Shown piece after piece: positions 22,036 to 23,155 of a stretch of DNA of 23,155 nt (position 1 is its first letter; each line of letters opens with the position of its first letter). The position numbers were made by a program, and so were the translations under genes. Under the pieces are notes generated by a model. The model was given only the letters and a program-made list of their open reading frames with translations, was not told the DNA's origin and ran no database searches. Location: NCBI GenBank assembly GCA_948517135.1, contig CAORJJ010000026.1:1-23155 (forward strand), in the 5' to 3' direction. This DNA is from an uncultured Clostridia bacterium (GTDB lineage Bacteria; Bacillota; Clostridia; TANB77; CAG-508).

Positions 22036-23095
22036 ATTCATTATTTCCTTTTAATCTTTCAGCTCTATCTGTTGCAATTAAATTATCTACCATTTCATCC
22101 ATATCACCATTTAAGAAATTTTCCATTTGGAAAATACTAAATCCGATTCTATGATCTGTAATTCTTCCTTGAGGATAATTGTAAGTTCTTATTTTTTCAC
22201 TTCTATCCCCTGATCCTACTTGACTTCTTCTTTCACTTGCAACTGCTTTTTCTTGCTTTTCTCTTTCTTGCTCATAAATTCTTGAACGTAATAATCTCAT
22301 TGCATATTCTCTATTTTGTAATTGTGATCTTTCTGTTTGACATTCTGCAACAATTCCTGTTGGTTCATGTATTAATCTAACTGCTGATGATGTTTTGTTA
22401 ACATGTTGACCACCAGCACCTGAAGCTCTAAAAACTTCCATTCTAACATCAGCTGGATTTATTTCAACCTCTACATCTTCAACCTCTGGTAAAACTGCAA
22501 CTGTTGCTGTTGATGTATGAATTCTTCCACTACTTTCAGTATCTGGTACTCTTTGTACTCTGTGTACACCACTTTCAAATTTAAACCTACTATATGCTCC
22601 TTTTCCTGTAATCATGAAAGATATTTCTTTATATCCTCCAATTCCAGTTTCATTCTCATTTATAACTTGTATTTGGAAATGTTTTCTTTCAGCATACATT
22701 GAATACATTCTAAATAAAACACCTGCAAATAATGCTGCCTCTTCTCCTCCAGCTCCTGCTCTAATTTCACAAATAACATTATTATCATCATTAGGATCCT
22801 TTGGAATTAAAAGAATTTTTAATTCATCTTCAAGTTTTGGCAATTTTTCTTTTGCTTCTAACATTTCAATTTCTGCTAATTCTTTCATCTCAGGATCATC
22901 AAGCATTTCCTTTGCTTCTTCTAAGTTTTTTGAGACTGTTTTATATTCTCTATATTTCAAAACAATATCTTCAATATCGCTATGTTCCTTCATTAATTTT
23001 TTCCATTCATTTTGTCTTGAAATTACTTCTGGATCACTAATTAATCCATTTAGCTCTTCATATCTTTTTTCTACGTCTTCTAATCTTTGAAACAT
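22034..23095 (-). CDS. prfA: Peptide chain release factor 1, 353 aa
   Basis: Class I release factor that recognises UAA and UAG and triggers peptide release. GGQ catalytic loop at 228-230 (SGAGGQHVN), stop-codon tripeptide at 184-186 reading PDT (RVPDTESSGRIHTS; PxT as required for RF1, middle residue Asp), and full-length N-terminal helical domain. A GGAAGAGG site sits before the ATG at 23095. Normal length and no break. The Gln of GGQ is normally methylated by PrmC, whose gene is not in the window. Confidence 0.98.
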   Translation of the reverse strand: MFQRLEDVEKRYEELNGLISDPEVISRQNEWKKLMKEHSDIEDIVLKYREYKTVSKNLEEAKEMLDDPEMKELAEIEMLEAKEKLPKLEDELKILLIPKDPNDDNNVICEIRAGAGGEEAALFAGVLFRMYSMYAERKHFQIQVINENETGIGGYKEISFMITGKGAYSRFKFESGVHRVQRVPDTESSGRIHTSTATVAVLPEVEDVEVEINPADVRMEVFRASGAGGQHVNKTSSAVRLIHEPTGIVAECQTERSQLQNREYAMRLLRSRIYEQEREKQEKAVASERRSQVGSGDRSEKIRTYNYPQGRITDHRIGFSIFQMENFLNGDMDEMVDNLIATDRAERLKGNNE

Positions 23096-23136
23096 AAAAA
23101 CCTCTTCCTTTTAATTATTTTTAAACAACAATTTAT

Positions 23137-23142
23137 ATTATA
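23137..23142 (-). promoter_or_regulatory. Possible -10 box for prfA
   Basis: Minus strand TATAAT (23142-23137), about 40 bases before the start codon. Its -35 would fall outside the window, so it cannot be confirmed. Confidence 0.3.
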
Positions 23143-23155
23143 ACCTATTTTTACC

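Noticed and set aside
1..23155. CRISPR array or prophage
   Set aside because: No regularly spaced repeats longer than the 13-base pair at 7805, and no phage structural, integrase or lysis genes are seen.

Overview
The window is AT-rich DNA from a member of the Bacillota, most likely a Clostridia-type bacterium. The evidence is codon use dominated by A/T third positions, AGGAGG-type ribosome binding sites, sigma-A promoters with 17-base spacers, a Spo0E-like phosphatase with Spo0A-box-like sites upstream, and the gene set prfA, lgt, a YmfF/YmfH-like M16 pair and two tRNAs ending in encoded CCA. Several genes stop at TGA and tryptophan is encoded by TGG, so the standard bacterial code applies. 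Only prfA, lgt and the tRNAs are close to universal genes; much of the rest is accessory.

Left part (1-7770). Two small minus-strand genes of unknown function, one behind a promoter with a perfect 10-base inverted repeat, abut a 5'-truncated M14 peptidase pseudogene. A minus-strand operon follows: short-chain dehydrogenase, DUF84-type NTPase, Ppx/GppA-like ASKHA protein. Next comes one gene (3813-4733) with much higher G+C than its neighbours and its own promoter and hairpin, which looks acquired. A four-gene minus-strand cassette (7764 to 4971) then encodes two tiny proteins, a long coiled-coil protein and a 510-residue Ala/Lys-rich protein with an internal duplication and an 11-residue tandem repeat. 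I cannot assign this cassette to a known system.

Middle (7879-15690). One minus-strand operon encodes an MscS-like channel, a patatin-like lipase and a cytoplasmic alpha-amylase, and ends in a strong terminator. A 45-codon Spo0E-like gene sits alone between this operon and lgt, with three tandem Spo0A-box-like sites upstream of its promoter. A four-gene operon follows: PPC/DUF296 protein, YmfF-like and YmfH-like M16 proteins, and lgt.

Right part (15690-23155). A decayed IS3-type transposase remnant lies upstream of a plus-strand 515-residue protein with an HExxH zinc-protease motif. Downstream, on the minus strand, is a candidate structured non-coding RNA with a long-range stem, internal hairpins and an intrinsic terminator, and behind it a tRNA-Gly/tRNA-Cys operon. 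Then come a Nudix hydrolase, a DUF805 membrane protein divergent from an HNH endonuclease, a small membrane protein, a ZIP metal transporter and finally prfA, separated by clear hairpin terminators.

The best candidates for something undescribed are the four-gene helical cassette (4971-7764), the structured RNA (17997-18175) and the HExxH protein (16347-17894). The best-supported regulatory observation is the Spo0A-box array in front of the Spo0E-like gene.
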